NCBI GenBank assembly: GCA_027924585.1
Contig: BSBM01000753.1
Location: 22,588,501-22,652,500, forward strand
Reading direction: 5' to 3'
DNA length: 64,000 nt
Origin: Larix kaempferi
Lineage: Eukaryota > Streptophyta > Pinopsida > Pinales > Pinaceae
A program made the translations under genes and the position numbers. Below are positions 48,291 to 59,935 of the stretch, piece by piece; position 1 is the stretch's first letter, and every line of letters begins with the position of its first letter. The notes below the pieces were generated by a model. That model saw only the letters and a program-made list of their open reading frames with translations, searched no databases and was not told where the DNA came from.

Positions 48291-49608
48291 AACTGGACCT
48301 TGAGCTGGATATGGGTTTGTCAGAGAAACCCCAAAAATTCAAACTTTGAATTTCAAACTTCTGACAGGATAGAAATATGTGCCTTGATGAGCTGATCAAG
48401 TTGGTATATTCAGAATTTGAAAACTGCAAAGTTTCACTCCTCAATTTTGCTTTTGAAACTTCTGGATTCACTGGACGTGACCCTGAACTGGGGTTTGATG
48501 AAGCCCACTCTTCTTCCCAATCAAAATGTTTGATCAAATCTCTAAGCTTCTATTTTTCTGAGGAGCTTCCAGCCATGGTCACAGATTTCAAAAATTCCCA
48601 TTTTTACAGAAGCCCTAATTTTCCACTTTTTTTATCAAAGTCCCGAACTAGGGTCTAATCAAGCCCGGCCTTCTGCCCAACCAAAAATTCTGATCTTGGT
48701 CTCTAAATTTCTATTTTTATGAGTAGCATCCATCCGTGGTCTCCGATTACAAAAATTCCAACTTTCTCCAAAGCCCTAAATTCCGGAAGCCATGAATGAA
48801 GGTACCAAAAAATAATTCTGTTTTGACAGAAATATGTACCTGATTGTTTCTGATGTAACTCCAAAATTTTTGATCTACAGGGTCTGAAAAAGTTTTTTGA
48901 GATAGCCTGACCTGTTAGCTTTCCATCCTGACAGGTCTGACCTCAATTGGATGTTCTGAGAGAGAGTTATGCCAAATGTCGCAACCTGACCTGTTTTGGG
49001 AAAATACAGGAGAGCGAACTTGTACGGCGTGCCACGTGTCACTGTTTGACCTTCGGCCTCTGAAAACGTTTTCTGAGATAGCTCGACCTGTTATCTTTCC
49101 ATCGTGACAAGTCTGACCTCAATTGGATTCTCTGAGAGAGAGTTATGCCAAGTGTCGCAACGTGACCTGTTTATGGGATAATACAGGAGATCAAACTTGT
49201 ACGGCGTGCCACGTGTCACTGGTTCAACTTCGGCCTCTGAAAAAGTTTTCTGAGATAGTACAGTCTGTGTAATACCTGTCACTTTTCACGAAATTTCATT
49301 TGGAGCTTCCTAGCCCAAGTTATGACCTTTTTCCCAAGGTCACCTGATTTTGACTCAGATCTGGAAGAGGCAAAAACCCTATATTGTACAGATCATAAAT
49401 CACAAAGTACAACGAATTAGAGGTTGTCCTTTGGACACAAGGTACCTCGAGATCTTAGCTTCGACCTGTAACAATTTCAGATCCGAAAATTTCGCCAAAA
49501 CGGATTTATAGTGAAAGTGCTATGATGACTGGTTTTTGCTATATCAAGCCCTAGCATCGTAAGTGCAACAAGTGTCATACATGCCATATCATGCCTTCTT
49601 TCAGGCTA
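48291..49608 (-). other. Leader region of the nested element, with 175-bp repeats
   Basis: Corresponds to the 5' UTR. A 175-bp unit (TGAGATAGC-(T/C)GACCTGTTA, CTGACCTCAATTGGAT, GTACGGCGTGCCACGTGTCA) is present about 2.3 times between 48882 and 49260. Phrases resembling the outer leader (CAAACCCTAATT / AAGCTTC) occur at 48300-48780. Confidence 0.7.
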
Positions 49609-49620
49609 GCTCTGATACCA

Positions 49621-50268
49621 TGTTAGATTTTCAGAATTTACTTCAATCTGATCTAGGATCTTAACTGAGAGAACAACATGTACAGCATATCTACAGCATA
49701 TCAATCATGGAGACAATAATGCAAGCACACAAGAGACACAAAGATTTACTTGGGGAAAACCATAAAGGTGAAAAACCCCAATAACTTCCTCAGAGATAGA
49801 TAGAGCAATGATACAACCACCCAAGAGAGATAGCCATAACCTAGCAGCAGATCCTCCTCCTCCATAAGTGCGCCACTCCTCCTTGAGTGCATGTGTGAAG
49901 TGAGTGAACAAATAGAGTGCCTCCCGCACTCTATTTATACTTGACTTGACTTGCCTTTTTACCTAACTCATGTAGGCTCGAACTTAACCACATAACATAA
50001 TGCTGAGTGGGCCGACCCCCAATAGGGTGGTCTAATAACCCTTTGACCCACATGGCCAACCCCCAATAGGGTGGTCTAATAACCCTTTGACCCACATGAC
50101 TTATATAGGGCCGACCCCAAATAAGGTGGTCTAATAACCCATCAAGTATAAGTTACGACACTTACAATATAAATGACGACACTTCCTTATAGAGGAATAA
50201 TACCATCTCTATAGGAATACAATATACATATATGTGAAATACATTCCGAAGTTACATATACATCAACA
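49621..50268 (-). repeat. 5' LTR of the nested Copia element
   Basis: 648 bp, almost identical to the 3' LTR at 43005-43652. It is immediately flanked by the PBS on the interior side and by TSD TTTCA on the outside. Confidence 0.97.
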
Positions 50269-53200
50269 TTTCACCGCACCAAGCTTGAGGATAAGCTTGA
50301 AGGGGATGATAACTTCCGAGCATGGAAGTATAGGATTGGGTTAATCCTAGAAGAAAATGAATTGGACACTTTCATAAGTGAAGAAGTCCCTATCCTAGAG
50401 GGAGAAGAGGCTAAGGCCTTACATAAGAAGAACTTGGTCAAGGAAAAGAGGATCATTGTTGATTCTATCAAAGACTATCTCATACCACATGTTTCATCTC
50501 TGAAGACACCCAAGGAGATGTTTGATTCTCTAACCAAGCTATTTGAAGGGAAGAACATAAATCGGAAGATGACTTTGCGGAACCAATTGAAAGGGGTAAA
50601 GCTTCAGAATGGAGAGACCATTCAATCTTATTTCTCTAAGTTCTCTCAGATCAAAGAACAACTTGAAGCTGTTGATGAAGTAGTGGACAATGGTGAAAGT
50701 GTCATAACCACATTGAATGGCCTACCTAGGTCATGGGATTCCTTCATCCAAGGAATTTGTGCAAGAAGGAAGTTGATCTCATTCAGTAGACTATGGGAGG
50801 AATGCTCACAAGAAGAATCAAGGCTTGTGGCTCGAGAAGAAAAGATGGGAAATGAAGATCAATCTCTCACAGCACACACCAAGAAAGGAAGGTCAAAGAG
50901 GGAGCATTCTCATGCTAAGAAATCTTCACACCACCATCAACATAAAGATAAGAAAGATCTCAGATGCTTCACATGTAATGAGAAGGGACACTTTGCTTCC
51001 GATTGTCCTAAGAACAAAAAGAACAACAACATCAATTTCAACAAAAGGAAGAAGAACAACAAGAAGAGATGACATCCTCATGCTGCCGAGGATGATGAAC
51101 CTCCCAAGAAGAAGGCTAGAGAAGAAAGTGATGACTCATCTAGTGAAGATGAATATGTTCTAATCTCTACTCTCACAGGTACTATCTCTCATGGATGTAA
51201 TGATTGGATTATTGATAGTGGGGCTTCCAAACACATGACTGGGTTTAAAGAATCTTTTGCAAACTTATTTGAACATGAGTCACCCCATAAGTTGAAACTT
51301 GGGGATGACTATCAATATCCTATCAAAGGAAGTGGTGAAGCCTCCTACAACCTAGACTCTGGGAAGTCTTTGAAGATGAAAGATGTTTTATATGTACCTG
51401 GGCTCAAGAAGAACCTACTCTCCATATTTGCATTGGATGCAAAATGCATGAGGGTTGCATTTGTAGATGGCCAAGTCCTAATGTGGCCAAAGGGTAAAAC
51501 TATAGATGATGCGGTAGTGATTGGGGAGCAAGAGGGAGGATTGTACAAATTGAAGGGACAACCTGAACATGCAATGGCACATGAATCCGTGGTGCCAAGT
51601 GAACTTTGGCATAGAAGGATTGCACATATGCACTCTAGGGCACTACCAATTGCAAATAAATTTGTACAGGGTCTTTCTGAAATCAAGACAAAGCATGAAG
51701 GTATTTGCAAAGGATGTGCAAAAGGAAAGAACATTAAGAAGGCATTTCCAAGTAGTGAAAGCAAAGCTGAAGTGATCTTGAAAATTATCCACTCCGATGT
51801 ATGTGGTCCAATGTCATCCAACTCTCTGAGTGGGTATGTATATTATGTCTCTTTCATTGATGATTTCTCTAGGAAGACTTGGGTTTACTTCTTGAAGAAC
51901 AAAGTTGAAGTGTTTGATAAGTTCAAGGAATTCAAAGCCTTGACGGAAAATCAAACTGATAAGAAGATCAAGACATTCAGATCCAATAATGGTAGAGAAT
52001 TCACTTCAGGTGATTTCAAGAAGTTATGCAGTGATTCAGGAATTAAGAGGGAGTTGACTACTCCCTACAATCCACATAAAAATGGGGTTGTAGAAAGAAA
52101 TAATAGAACAATCATGGAAGCAGCACGGGAAATGTTGCATGACCAGGATCTGCCTATGCATCTATGGGAAGAAGCAACTAGGACAGTTGTGTATGTGCAG
52201 AACAAAACACCTCACAAGATATTGGACAACAAGACACCAGAAGAAGTATTCTTTGGTAAGAAACCTGAAGTTAGCCATCTTAGAATATTTGGTTGTCCAG
52301 TATATACACATGTTCCAAAGGAAAAAATAACAAAGCTAGATTCTTCAGGAAAGAAGGGCATCTTTGTGGGGTACAGTGAAAGCTCAAAAGCTTACAGAAT
52401 ATACTTTCCAGGGTTCAAGAAGATTGATGTCAGTAGGGATGTGACATTTGATGAAAACTAAGCCTTCATCAAATCAAAGAAAACACCTGTTGAAGATCAT
52501 GAAGAACCAAAGGAAACCATATTCCAAGACACTACCACGACTGAAACAATTCCAGATGAAGATCGTGAAATGGAAGATCTACAAGAACATGTAGATCCAC
52601 CCCATGAGAAGAACTCTCACAAGAGGAAACCTACATGGGCTAGAGAGCTCATTCAAGATGCAAAAAGGTATGGCATTCCAGAAGAAGAACACAAAGAAAG
52701 GAAGAGGACTAGATATCACACCAGTTATGTTTCCTTACTCTATGACATTATGAACAAAGAACCTTCCAATTATGAAGAAGCAATGAAAAAGAAAGAACGA
52801 GAGGATGCCATGGTCGAGGAATACCAGTCGATCATGAAGAATGATGTTTGGGATGTGGTCCCAAGACCTGAAGGGAAGTCTACTATGTCTTTGAAGTGGA
52901 TCTACAAGATCAAACATGCTGCAGATGGTATCATAGAGAAATAAAAAGCGATATTTGTAGCTCGTGGCTTCTTCCAGAAAGAGGGGATAGGCTATGAAGA
53001 GACTTTTGCTCCTGTAGCCAGGTACACTTCCATCAGTTCAGTACTTTCCCTGGCTCTAATGATGAAATGGAAGACACACCAGATGGATGTCAAGACAACT
53101 TTTTTGAATGGTGTAGTCGAAGAGGAAGTGTATGTGGAGCAGCCACTTTATTTTGAGACACATGACAGGGAGTCATATGTGTGCAGGTTGAAGAAAGCCT

Positions 53201-54399
53201 TGTATGGCTTGAAGCAAGCCCCTAGGACTTGGTATGGTAGGATAGACAGCTTTATATCCAGTTTGGGATTTACTAAGAGTAAAGCAGATTCCAACCTTTA
53301 CTACAAGGTTGAGGAAGGCAATCTTATGATACTACTTCTGTATGTGGATGACCTGTTTGTTACAGGTGAGGATGGATTGATTGCCGATACCAAGAGGAAG
53401 CTTGCTACCGAGTTGGAGATGAAGGACTTGGAGATGATGCACTATTTTCTAGGCATGGAGGTGTGGTAGAGTGCAAATGGGATCTTCCTTGGACAAGGGA
53501 AGTATGCATTAGAAATCTTGAAGAGGTTCGGGATGATGGACTGCAAGGCCATGGCCACACCTATGGCATCGAACCTAAAGCTTTTGTGTGATGCTTCATT
53601 TGATCCGGTTGATGTCACTGTGTATTATCAGATGATTGGGTCCTTGATGTACCTGACGAACACTAGACCAGATATTTTATTTGTGGTGAACACATTGAGC
53701 CAGTTCCTGACGGATCCCAGAGGTGTTCACCTAGTTGCTGTAAAGCATATTCTGAGGTGCCTGAAGGGTACAATTGATTATGGGCTCAAGTATGATGTGA
53801 ATCAAAAGTTTAACCTGCAGGGTTATGTTGATTCAGACTAGGCAGGTAGTGCTGTAGATAGGAAGAGCACATCTGGGTGTTGCTTCAGTATGGGATCGGG
53901 TGTGATATCTTGGTTTAGCAGGAAGCAATCCTGTGTAGCACTGAGTACATCCAAAGCAGAGTATGTTGCATCTTGTTCGACTAGTCATGAGACAGTATGG
54001 CTCTGGAAGCTACTGTCTGAGTTATTTGATCTCCCGCTGGAGGCTACTAGTATCTTTTGTGACAATCAGATTTGTGTGAAGCTGTATGAGAACCCGGTGT
54101 TCCACGACAGGTCGAAGCACATTGAGATCAAATATCACTATATCAGGGATATGGTGCAGAGAGGAGCAGTGAAGCTCCTGTATGTTGCGACAGATGAGCA
54201 TGTTGTAGATGTGTTGATGAAACCACAAGCCAGAGTGAAGTTTGAATACTTCAGAGAGAGGCTTGGTGTTCTTCAGATTGATGACACTTCGAGGAAGAAG
54301 TGATGGACACATTTGCAGGAGCCATTCCAAGCATGGTGAGAGGAGGATCCTTCCCATTTCTATGGATGTAAGCGTTGGATGATGAGCATCAGGATGATG

Positions 54400-54745
54400 C
54401 TCCAGTTACTGATCTGTATATGCATCATGTTGGATATTGGATATGATCAGTTGGATCATGTATATATATATGCATCATGTTGGATGCTGGATATGATCAG
54501 TTGGATCATGTATATGTATATGCATCATGTTGGATGCTTGATATGATCAGTTGGATCATGTACTTGTGTATGTATCAGGTGGATACATTGTATGATCGGG
54601 TAGATCATGTATGATGATATGTATCAGGTGGATACATGGTATGCATCAGGTGGATGCATTGATGATCAGGATGATCATGCAATGATGACATGCATTAGGT
54701 AGATGCTTTGACATGATCAGGTGGATCATGATTGATGAGTGTGAA
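54400..54745. repeat. GATCAG / GGATCATG short tandem repeats (outer element 3' region)
   Basis: Units of about 55-60 bp, GCATCATGTTGGATGCTGGA then TATGATCAGTTGGATCATG, occur about three times (54420-54565). Shorter GTGGAT-CATG units follow. Confidence 0.85.
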
Positions 54746-54758
54746 GACACACATGCAC

Positions 54759-55000
54759 AGAGCCTTTCCGACATGGTGGTAGATGTGTTCTCCCATGTGT
54801 GTTGATGTAAGTGCAGAGCCTTTCTAACATGGTGGTAGATGTGTTCTCCCATGTGCGTTGATGTAAGTGTAGAGCATTTTTGACATGGTGGTAGATGTGT
54901 TCTCCCATGTGCGTTGATGTAAGTGCAGAGCCTTTCCGACATGGTGGTAGATGTGTTCTCCCATGTGCGTTGATGTGAGTGCTAAGCCTTTCATGGATTG
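54759..55000. repeat. Tandem repeat, 56 bp x 5, in the outer element
   Basis: AGAGCCTTTCCGACATGGTG followed by GTTCTCCCATGTG(C/T)GTTGATG starts at 54759, 54815, 54871, 54927 and (diverged) 54983. The 175- and 98-codon minus-strand ORFs over it (INAHGRTHLPPC repeats) are repeat translations. Confidence 0.9.
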
Positions 55001-55448
55001 TTGAAGTGTGTCTTCCCATGACGGTGAGTGTAAGTGCTGTATTGTGTGCATTTGGATTGTGCTTCGTAAACGATGAGATGATCAGTATGATCATGAGTAT
55101 CAGGATGATAATCCATGGCCGTGGACAGGTTGTGTAGTTACATGTAAAATATCTTGGGAGATCCGATAGGTTGATAAGTATGCTCATAATTAGTCCTGGG
55201 ATGCTCTTTCGAGGTTTTGGCTTAATGCACATAATCAATCCTGAGGATTCCACAGTATTTCCAGTGATGATGAAGACCTATAGGTGGTGGGCCTACATCC
55301 AGTATAAAAAAGTACTGGCTCTGTAGAACTTCCTATGATGAGTCGATCAGAGATTGATTGAGATAGCAGTAATAGTGATGATGATCCATAGAAGAAGAGT
55401 TGTGCTAGTAGATCTGTGTCAAGAAATACCTTCTTAGTTAAGAGGGAT

Positions 55449-56013
55449 TTTTGATGTATGTATAACTTCGAAATGTATTTCACATATGTATATTGTACTC
55501 CTATAGAGATGTTATTATTCCTCTATACAGAAGTGTCGTCATTTGTATTAACAAGTGTCGCAAGTGTCACAACTTGCAAGTGATGGGTTATTAGACCACC
55601 AAGTGTGGGGTTGGCCCTGATTAGTATTATTAGACTGAGTTAGACAAGTCGGCCCCACTAGGTTATTAGGCAGGTCAAGTCATGTATAAATAGAGTGCGG
55701 GAGGCACTCTATTTTATCATCTCATTATTCAATTCTACACTCATTGGAAAGTGGCGCACGAGTGAGGAAGGAGGAGTAGCTGCTAGAGAAGACTATCTCT
55801 TGTACTTGGGTTATATCATTTCTCTTTCTATCTCTGAGGAAGTTGTGGGGTTTTTCACCTTTATGGTTTTCCCCAGTGAAACTATGTGTGTCTATTATCT
55901 CATGTGATTGCTTGGTGTGATTGATACATTGCATTGTTAGCTTGATATGTTATACATGTTATTCTCTCAGTAAAGATTCTATAGTATGTTGAATTAATGC
56001 TAAAAAATTAACA
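55449..56013 (+). repeat. 3' LTR of the outer Copia element
   Basis: Matches the 5' LTR but with many substitutions, a changed second base (TT for TG at the start) and an insertion near 55560 (GCAAGTGTCAC duplication). Ends CTAAAAAATTAACA before TSD AATAT. Confidence 0.95.
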
Positions 56014-57615
56014 AATATACACTACTACAATGAACTTGGCCTCAAAAGCTTGTATAGTACATTGTATGCCACATCATCAATGTTTTGACCTCCATCCACC
56101 ATGCCTTGGAAGAGATTCTAAGCTTCGTCTAATTTTCATTCATTCAATAAAACCCTAAAACATTTATTGTAAACACCAACATTTGACTTAAATGCTACTG
56201 CCATTTAATTCTACAAAATATCTTCAAGGCTTTTTTTAGTTTACCTAGTTTTGTGATCTCATCAAATAGCATTGCATATTAGGATCGTGCTTCTCTGTTG
56301 CCATCTTACCAAGTTTGTAGACATGGGAGGTAACATGGATCACCAACACAATCATTAAAAGAGTTGTGACCTAGTATCGATTGCCAACACAATCATTAAA
56401 AGGGTTGTGACCTAGTCAATAAATCTAATTACTGATTGATTTTAATGATCATATAAAACTTTGTGTGGTTTTATAGTTATGGATAAACATTCATTGGAAA
56501 ATTATTGTAAACATGGAAGCAACATAGATTAATCAACAAATTTATTAAATAATTTGATTTGAAGACAAATCTTTGTATGTTTTGAGGTTATTGTGCATAT
56601 CATGAATATAGTATATGTATGAGTAAGAGTTATGAACAAACATTCAAGGAAGACAATTATCATATTTTTTAACATAAAAATATTAGGAGTGAAATTGTAT
56701 GGATCCATTTTTGTTTAAGTGTAGAAATCTTACTAATTGCTCAATTTCCAAGCATAAAATATTTGGCAATATTTTTGTTAGCACTCGATCCAATGAACTA
56801 ATTTTGAGTGGCAAAAAAAATAAAACTTGTAGAAATATAAACTACATCTTTTATTACATATTTCAACCACACATTATTATTATGAAAAGATGCAACCACA
56901 CATTAAAATATATCATTTTACGTTTAATTAAAATAATATTAAAACAATATAAAGATGTGAAGTATACATTTATTTTGATATTTTAATTTTAAATTGTAAT
57001 TGAATTGGAATGTGTAAATTGTAATGTGTAGACAACATAATGTAATTGCAATTTCAATTTTTAATTTCAAATGTATTCTAATTTTACATTTTGATTTCAT
57101 TTATGCAATTGTAATGTAGTTGAAAACGAGCTTTTAAATTGTAATTGATTTGGAACTGAAATTACACATTAAATTTGAAATTTTACATTGTAATTGAATT
57201 GGAATTGTAATTTCAATCTTAAAACATAATGTATGTATTCAATTCTAAATTTTGGAAGATGTTCTGTAATGTAGTCGAAATTTGCATTTTAAATTGAACT
57301 AAATTGTAACTACACATTAAATTTGCATTTGAAACGACAAAACATAAATTTGTAACTGTAATAACTATATCCAGATCTAATATAAAAAACAATCGATTTC
57401 AAATCAGATACAAAATACACATGAAGACATCAATATGATAAAATATACAAAATATCCAAAAGTCCATATCCAAAGTCCATATATGATAAAAGTCCATGTA
57501 TAAATGATAGAAAATCATATCCAAAACATGAAAATGTATACATAGATCATCCAAACACATGAAAATATATAAAATATGAAAATATCCAAAACGTGGAAAT
57601 GTATAGATCATCAAC
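56014..57615. other. AT-rich intergenic stretch
   Basis: No gene seen. A 47-bp duplication (CCAACACAATCATTAAAAG-GTTGTGACCTAGT) lies at about 56342-56419. AATTGTAATTG-AATTG words are frequent from 56990 to 57320. Confidence 0.5.
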
Positions 57616-59671
57616 TCATTGGCCACTACCCCCACGAGGCCTGTGATCGTCCCTCCGACTGCCCTCGTATGTAGTATCCCACTGCTGTCTCTGAGACGCT
57701 AAACCCTCAAGGAATTCCTCCATATCCATTGTGTCAAAGGTGATATCCGGGATCTGGGTAGGAGTACGGGTAGATGGCCCTTCATCAGGACCATGTACTC
57801 AAGCAACATCCCAACCATATGTGAAATCCATTGCAGCATTGACACCCGCTCATAGCGATGCATGTGTAATATGCCATTACATCTAATAAGTTAGATTTAT
57901 TAAAAATTAAAACTATTTAACATAATTTAAAAGTTATCCGTAAAAAAATGAAACATAAAGTACAAAAATCAATTACTAAATGTGACTAAATAACATGAAT
58001 TGGAACATAAATTAAAAATCACATATGTGTCTGAACCCAACTCATCAAGACCTTCACGGTCCTCATGTCCATAATTAGGATCTACTCCCTTTCCATTGCC
58101 CTGTACAATTTGAAATTCATTTGAAGTTAAGATCTAAAACATAAAATCTCAAAAATTAAGAAATAAAACACAAATTATTTAAACTCATAAATAATATTCA
58201 AACACAAATTAAATTGGAACATAAATTATAACTTACCTCGACTACTGGCGTCTGCGGGTGGGGACGAGTGGATGGACCAACCGATGGCTCGCTACCAAAG
58301 AGTTGATCCATGAATGGGGTCTCCTGCATGGATCAATAGAATACAACTCCATTAAGTATTATTGACCATTCAATTTGCGACATTAATATGATGTAACATG
58401 AAGAACATATATACATAATTGTACAAAAGTATACTTGTCTTGTAGTGACGCATCTATGATACAACTGAAAGTATGCATCTCGGGATGACTTAGCATACCT
58501 CAGTAGGTCCTTGCCATCGAAACTCATGAGCATGTCACTAGAGACATACTCTATCTCCGGCTCTACAGGTGGAGGCGGTGGTCTAAATGCCTCTCCATGC
58601 GCAACAACAATAGCACTGCCAATGACAGTGAACAATGACTCTACAAGGTCCTGTCTAGACTCTGTAGCAAGATGGGATGATTGTGCCACATCCCCTGACC
58701 TAATAATCGTCCTGTTTGGAAATGGTACCAACCTCAAAGCGGGTGGAACAAAGGCAAGGTCTCTCCGAGCTCTAGGATGTTGGTAGGAGCATCCCCTACC
58801 ATCCCCATAGAATGGGGACCCTGTTCTGGTGTAATCTAGGTGCATGTCCAAAACAAACTCTACATAAACATGTTTTGCAAAATACAATGGGACCTAGTCA
58901 TGGTGGGGGTACATGCCCCACGCTCCAACGAATCGATCATATAGATGTGGTGCAACGACCTCCAACTTAAACTCCTTGAGTCTAAGCGGTTGACCGGCAG
59001 CACGGTCAGGAGGGATGTCAAACAAAGCACCCTTGATGTCATGCCCTCTTATGGCGACTTTGACATCATCCCATTTGTGGATCCCAATGACATCCTGTCT
59101 CCTCCTCTGGCATGCATGACGCCAAATGTCACTGAGAGGTCCTACCCTCCACTATAGGGCCAACATCTCATCAACTACCGATAACATAATGGAAAAAGAT
59201 CTCCGTGTGGGAGAATCATCCCTCAATGTGCAGATACATGAGGTCACCCACTCTCATTGGGAAGTGATATTAGCGAGAGTGATCTGTGCGATGTCATCGT
59301 CATACGATCCCCCTAACATGGCACCTCCGATCCAAACCAAAACACAAATGTTACTAAAAATATATATTATAACATGCAACTGAAATTCAATGCATTATAT
59401 ACTAAAAATTTACTGAAAATGTGCTAATAAAAAATATGCACCTGATGCATTCGTGTCTTGTTGCACATCCTCTGCCGGGGGATCCACATGTATGTCATTG
59501 GGATGAACCACACACTACCTCTCCTGCTGCTGCCACCAGTGGCAGCCGACCCTAGCCTGGCGTCACTCCTTGGTGAACGGGAGCGCTGTCGATGGCCTCC
59601 CTATTGGGCGATGTCAGATGCTCTCGTGCTTCACGGAGCACGAAGCAATGAATCTCTCTCTTCAGGACTAT
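57616..59671 (-). pseudogene. 'Gene 2', copy II: decayed multi-exon transposon-type gene
   Basis: Minus-strand exons: about 59671-59442 (Arg/Ser-rich, frame uncertain), about 59345-58435, 58323-58237 (29 codons), 58100-58023 (26 codons) and about 57846-57616 (TGA). The main exon is one frame with three stops (TGA 59254-59256, TAG 59152-59154, TAG 58894-58896) and no frameshift. The last exon has a TGA within DVA-VHGPDEGP. Seen features: GGSYDDDIAQITLANI, SDIWRHACQRRRQDVIG, VVAPHLYDRFVGAWGMYP, the marker VPLYFAKHVYVEFVLDM, a Pro-rich patch and the Arg/Gly end RRDDHRPRGGSGQ. It aligns with gene 2 copy I along the main exon (GPLSDIWRHACQRRRQDVIGI against GALQDIATYRERKRQEYAYGI). Product unknown; transcription converges on gene 1 copy II. 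Confidence 0.65.
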
Positions 59672-59689
59672 CTGCATCACATTTCAATT

Positions 59690-59935
59690 TCTAATTCTAA
59701 TTTTCTTTCAAATTTCACATTTAAAATTCAAATTCAATTTTCAAATTCTATTCCAAATTTCACATTTCAGTTTCAAATTCTATTCCAAATTTCACATTTC
59801 AAATTCAAATTCAAATTTCAAATTCAATTCAAATTTCAAATTCTATTTCAAATTTCACATTTCAAATTCAAATTCAAATTCAAATTTCGATTTCAATTTC
59901 AAATTTCAAATTCAATTCCAATTCAAATTCAAGGT
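59690..59935. repeat. Low-complexity CAAATTTCAAATT tract
   Basis: About 245 bp of CAAATT, TTTCA and AAATTC permutations. The plus-strand ORF across it (FKFQIQFKFQ) is low-complexity translation. It lies just upstream of the first readable exon of gene 2 copy II. Confidence 0.9.

Larger units (their letters stand above)
43005..50268 (-). mobile_element. Nested, very young, internally deleted Copia element (non-autonomous)
   Basis: Two 648-bp LTRs (43005-43652 and 49621-50268) differ at only two sites I could find (near 43204/49820 and near 43442/50058), about 0.3 percent. TSD TTTCA is perfect (43000-43004 and 50269-50273). PBS TGGTATCAGAGC (minus, 49609-49620) and a polypurine tract (minus, 43653-43663) place transcription leftward. 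Most of gag, all protease and integrase and the YVDD part of reverse transcriptase are absent. Only a gag start (about 48280-48130), a short linker and the RT end plus RNase H (46.56-45.21 kb) remain. Because it inserted recently despite lacking catalytic domains, its enzymes must have come from another copy. Confidence 0.97.
42997..54303 (+). pseudogene. Copia gag-pol polyprotein, split by the nested element and by five stops
   Basis: The gag ATG is at 42997. The insertion falls after ATG-TTTCA and the frame resumes at 50269 (TTTCA TSD) without shift. Domains: gag to about 51060 with zinc knuckle CFTCNEKGHFASDC (CX2CX4HX4C); protease DSGASKH (51220s); integrase with CKGCAKGK zinc-finger end, IHSDVCGPM, RSNNGREF and NGVVERNNRT; reverse transcriptase TFAPVARYTS, ALYGLKQAPRTWYG and YVDD (53350s); RNase H GYVDSD...AGSAVDRKSTSG through FEYFRERLGVLQIDDTSRKK. 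The whole of 50269-54303 is one frame with stops at 51070 (TGA), 52459 (TAA), 52942 (TAA), 53467 (TAG) and 53839 (TAG, replacing the Trp of SDWAGS). The integrase's central Asp (usual RSDNGGEF) is Asn here. The element is therefore inactive, yet free of frameshifts. Confidence 0.95.
41862..56013 (+). mobile_element. Outer Ty1/Copia LTR retrotransposon, interrupted by a nested relative
   Basis: LTRs at 41862-42425 and 55449-56013 are flanked by the perfect TSD AATAT (41857-41861 and 56014-56018). PBS TGGTATCAAAGC is at 42426-42437 and the polypurine tract AGTTAAGAGGGATT at about 55435-55448. One polyprotein frame encodes gag, protease, integrase, reverse transcriptase and RNase H in that order, which is the Copia order. 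A 7.26 kb element of the same family sits in reverse orientation at 43005-50268; without it and one TSD copy the element is about 6.9 kb. The two LTRs differ at many sites and by small indels, and the coding frame has five nonsense codons, so this is an older, inactive insertion. Confidence 0.97.

Noticed and set aside
51345-51821. 158-codon minus-strand ORF inside Copia pol
   Set aside because: Antisense shadow of the integrase region, whose plus-strand motifs are clear.
54646-55253. Minus-strand ORFs of 98, 175 and 75 codons
   Set aside because: They translate the 56-bp tandem repeat of the outer Copia element (INAHGRTHLPPC units) antisense to the element.
55695-55907. ORF beginning REALY that recurs in all four LTRs
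   Set aside because: It lies downstream of the LTR TATA box, begins at GTG rather than ATG, and its conservation is explained by LTR homology.
58511-58786. 91-codon plus-strand ORF
   Set aside because: Antisense to the main exon of gene 2 copy II, which is supported by homology with copy I.
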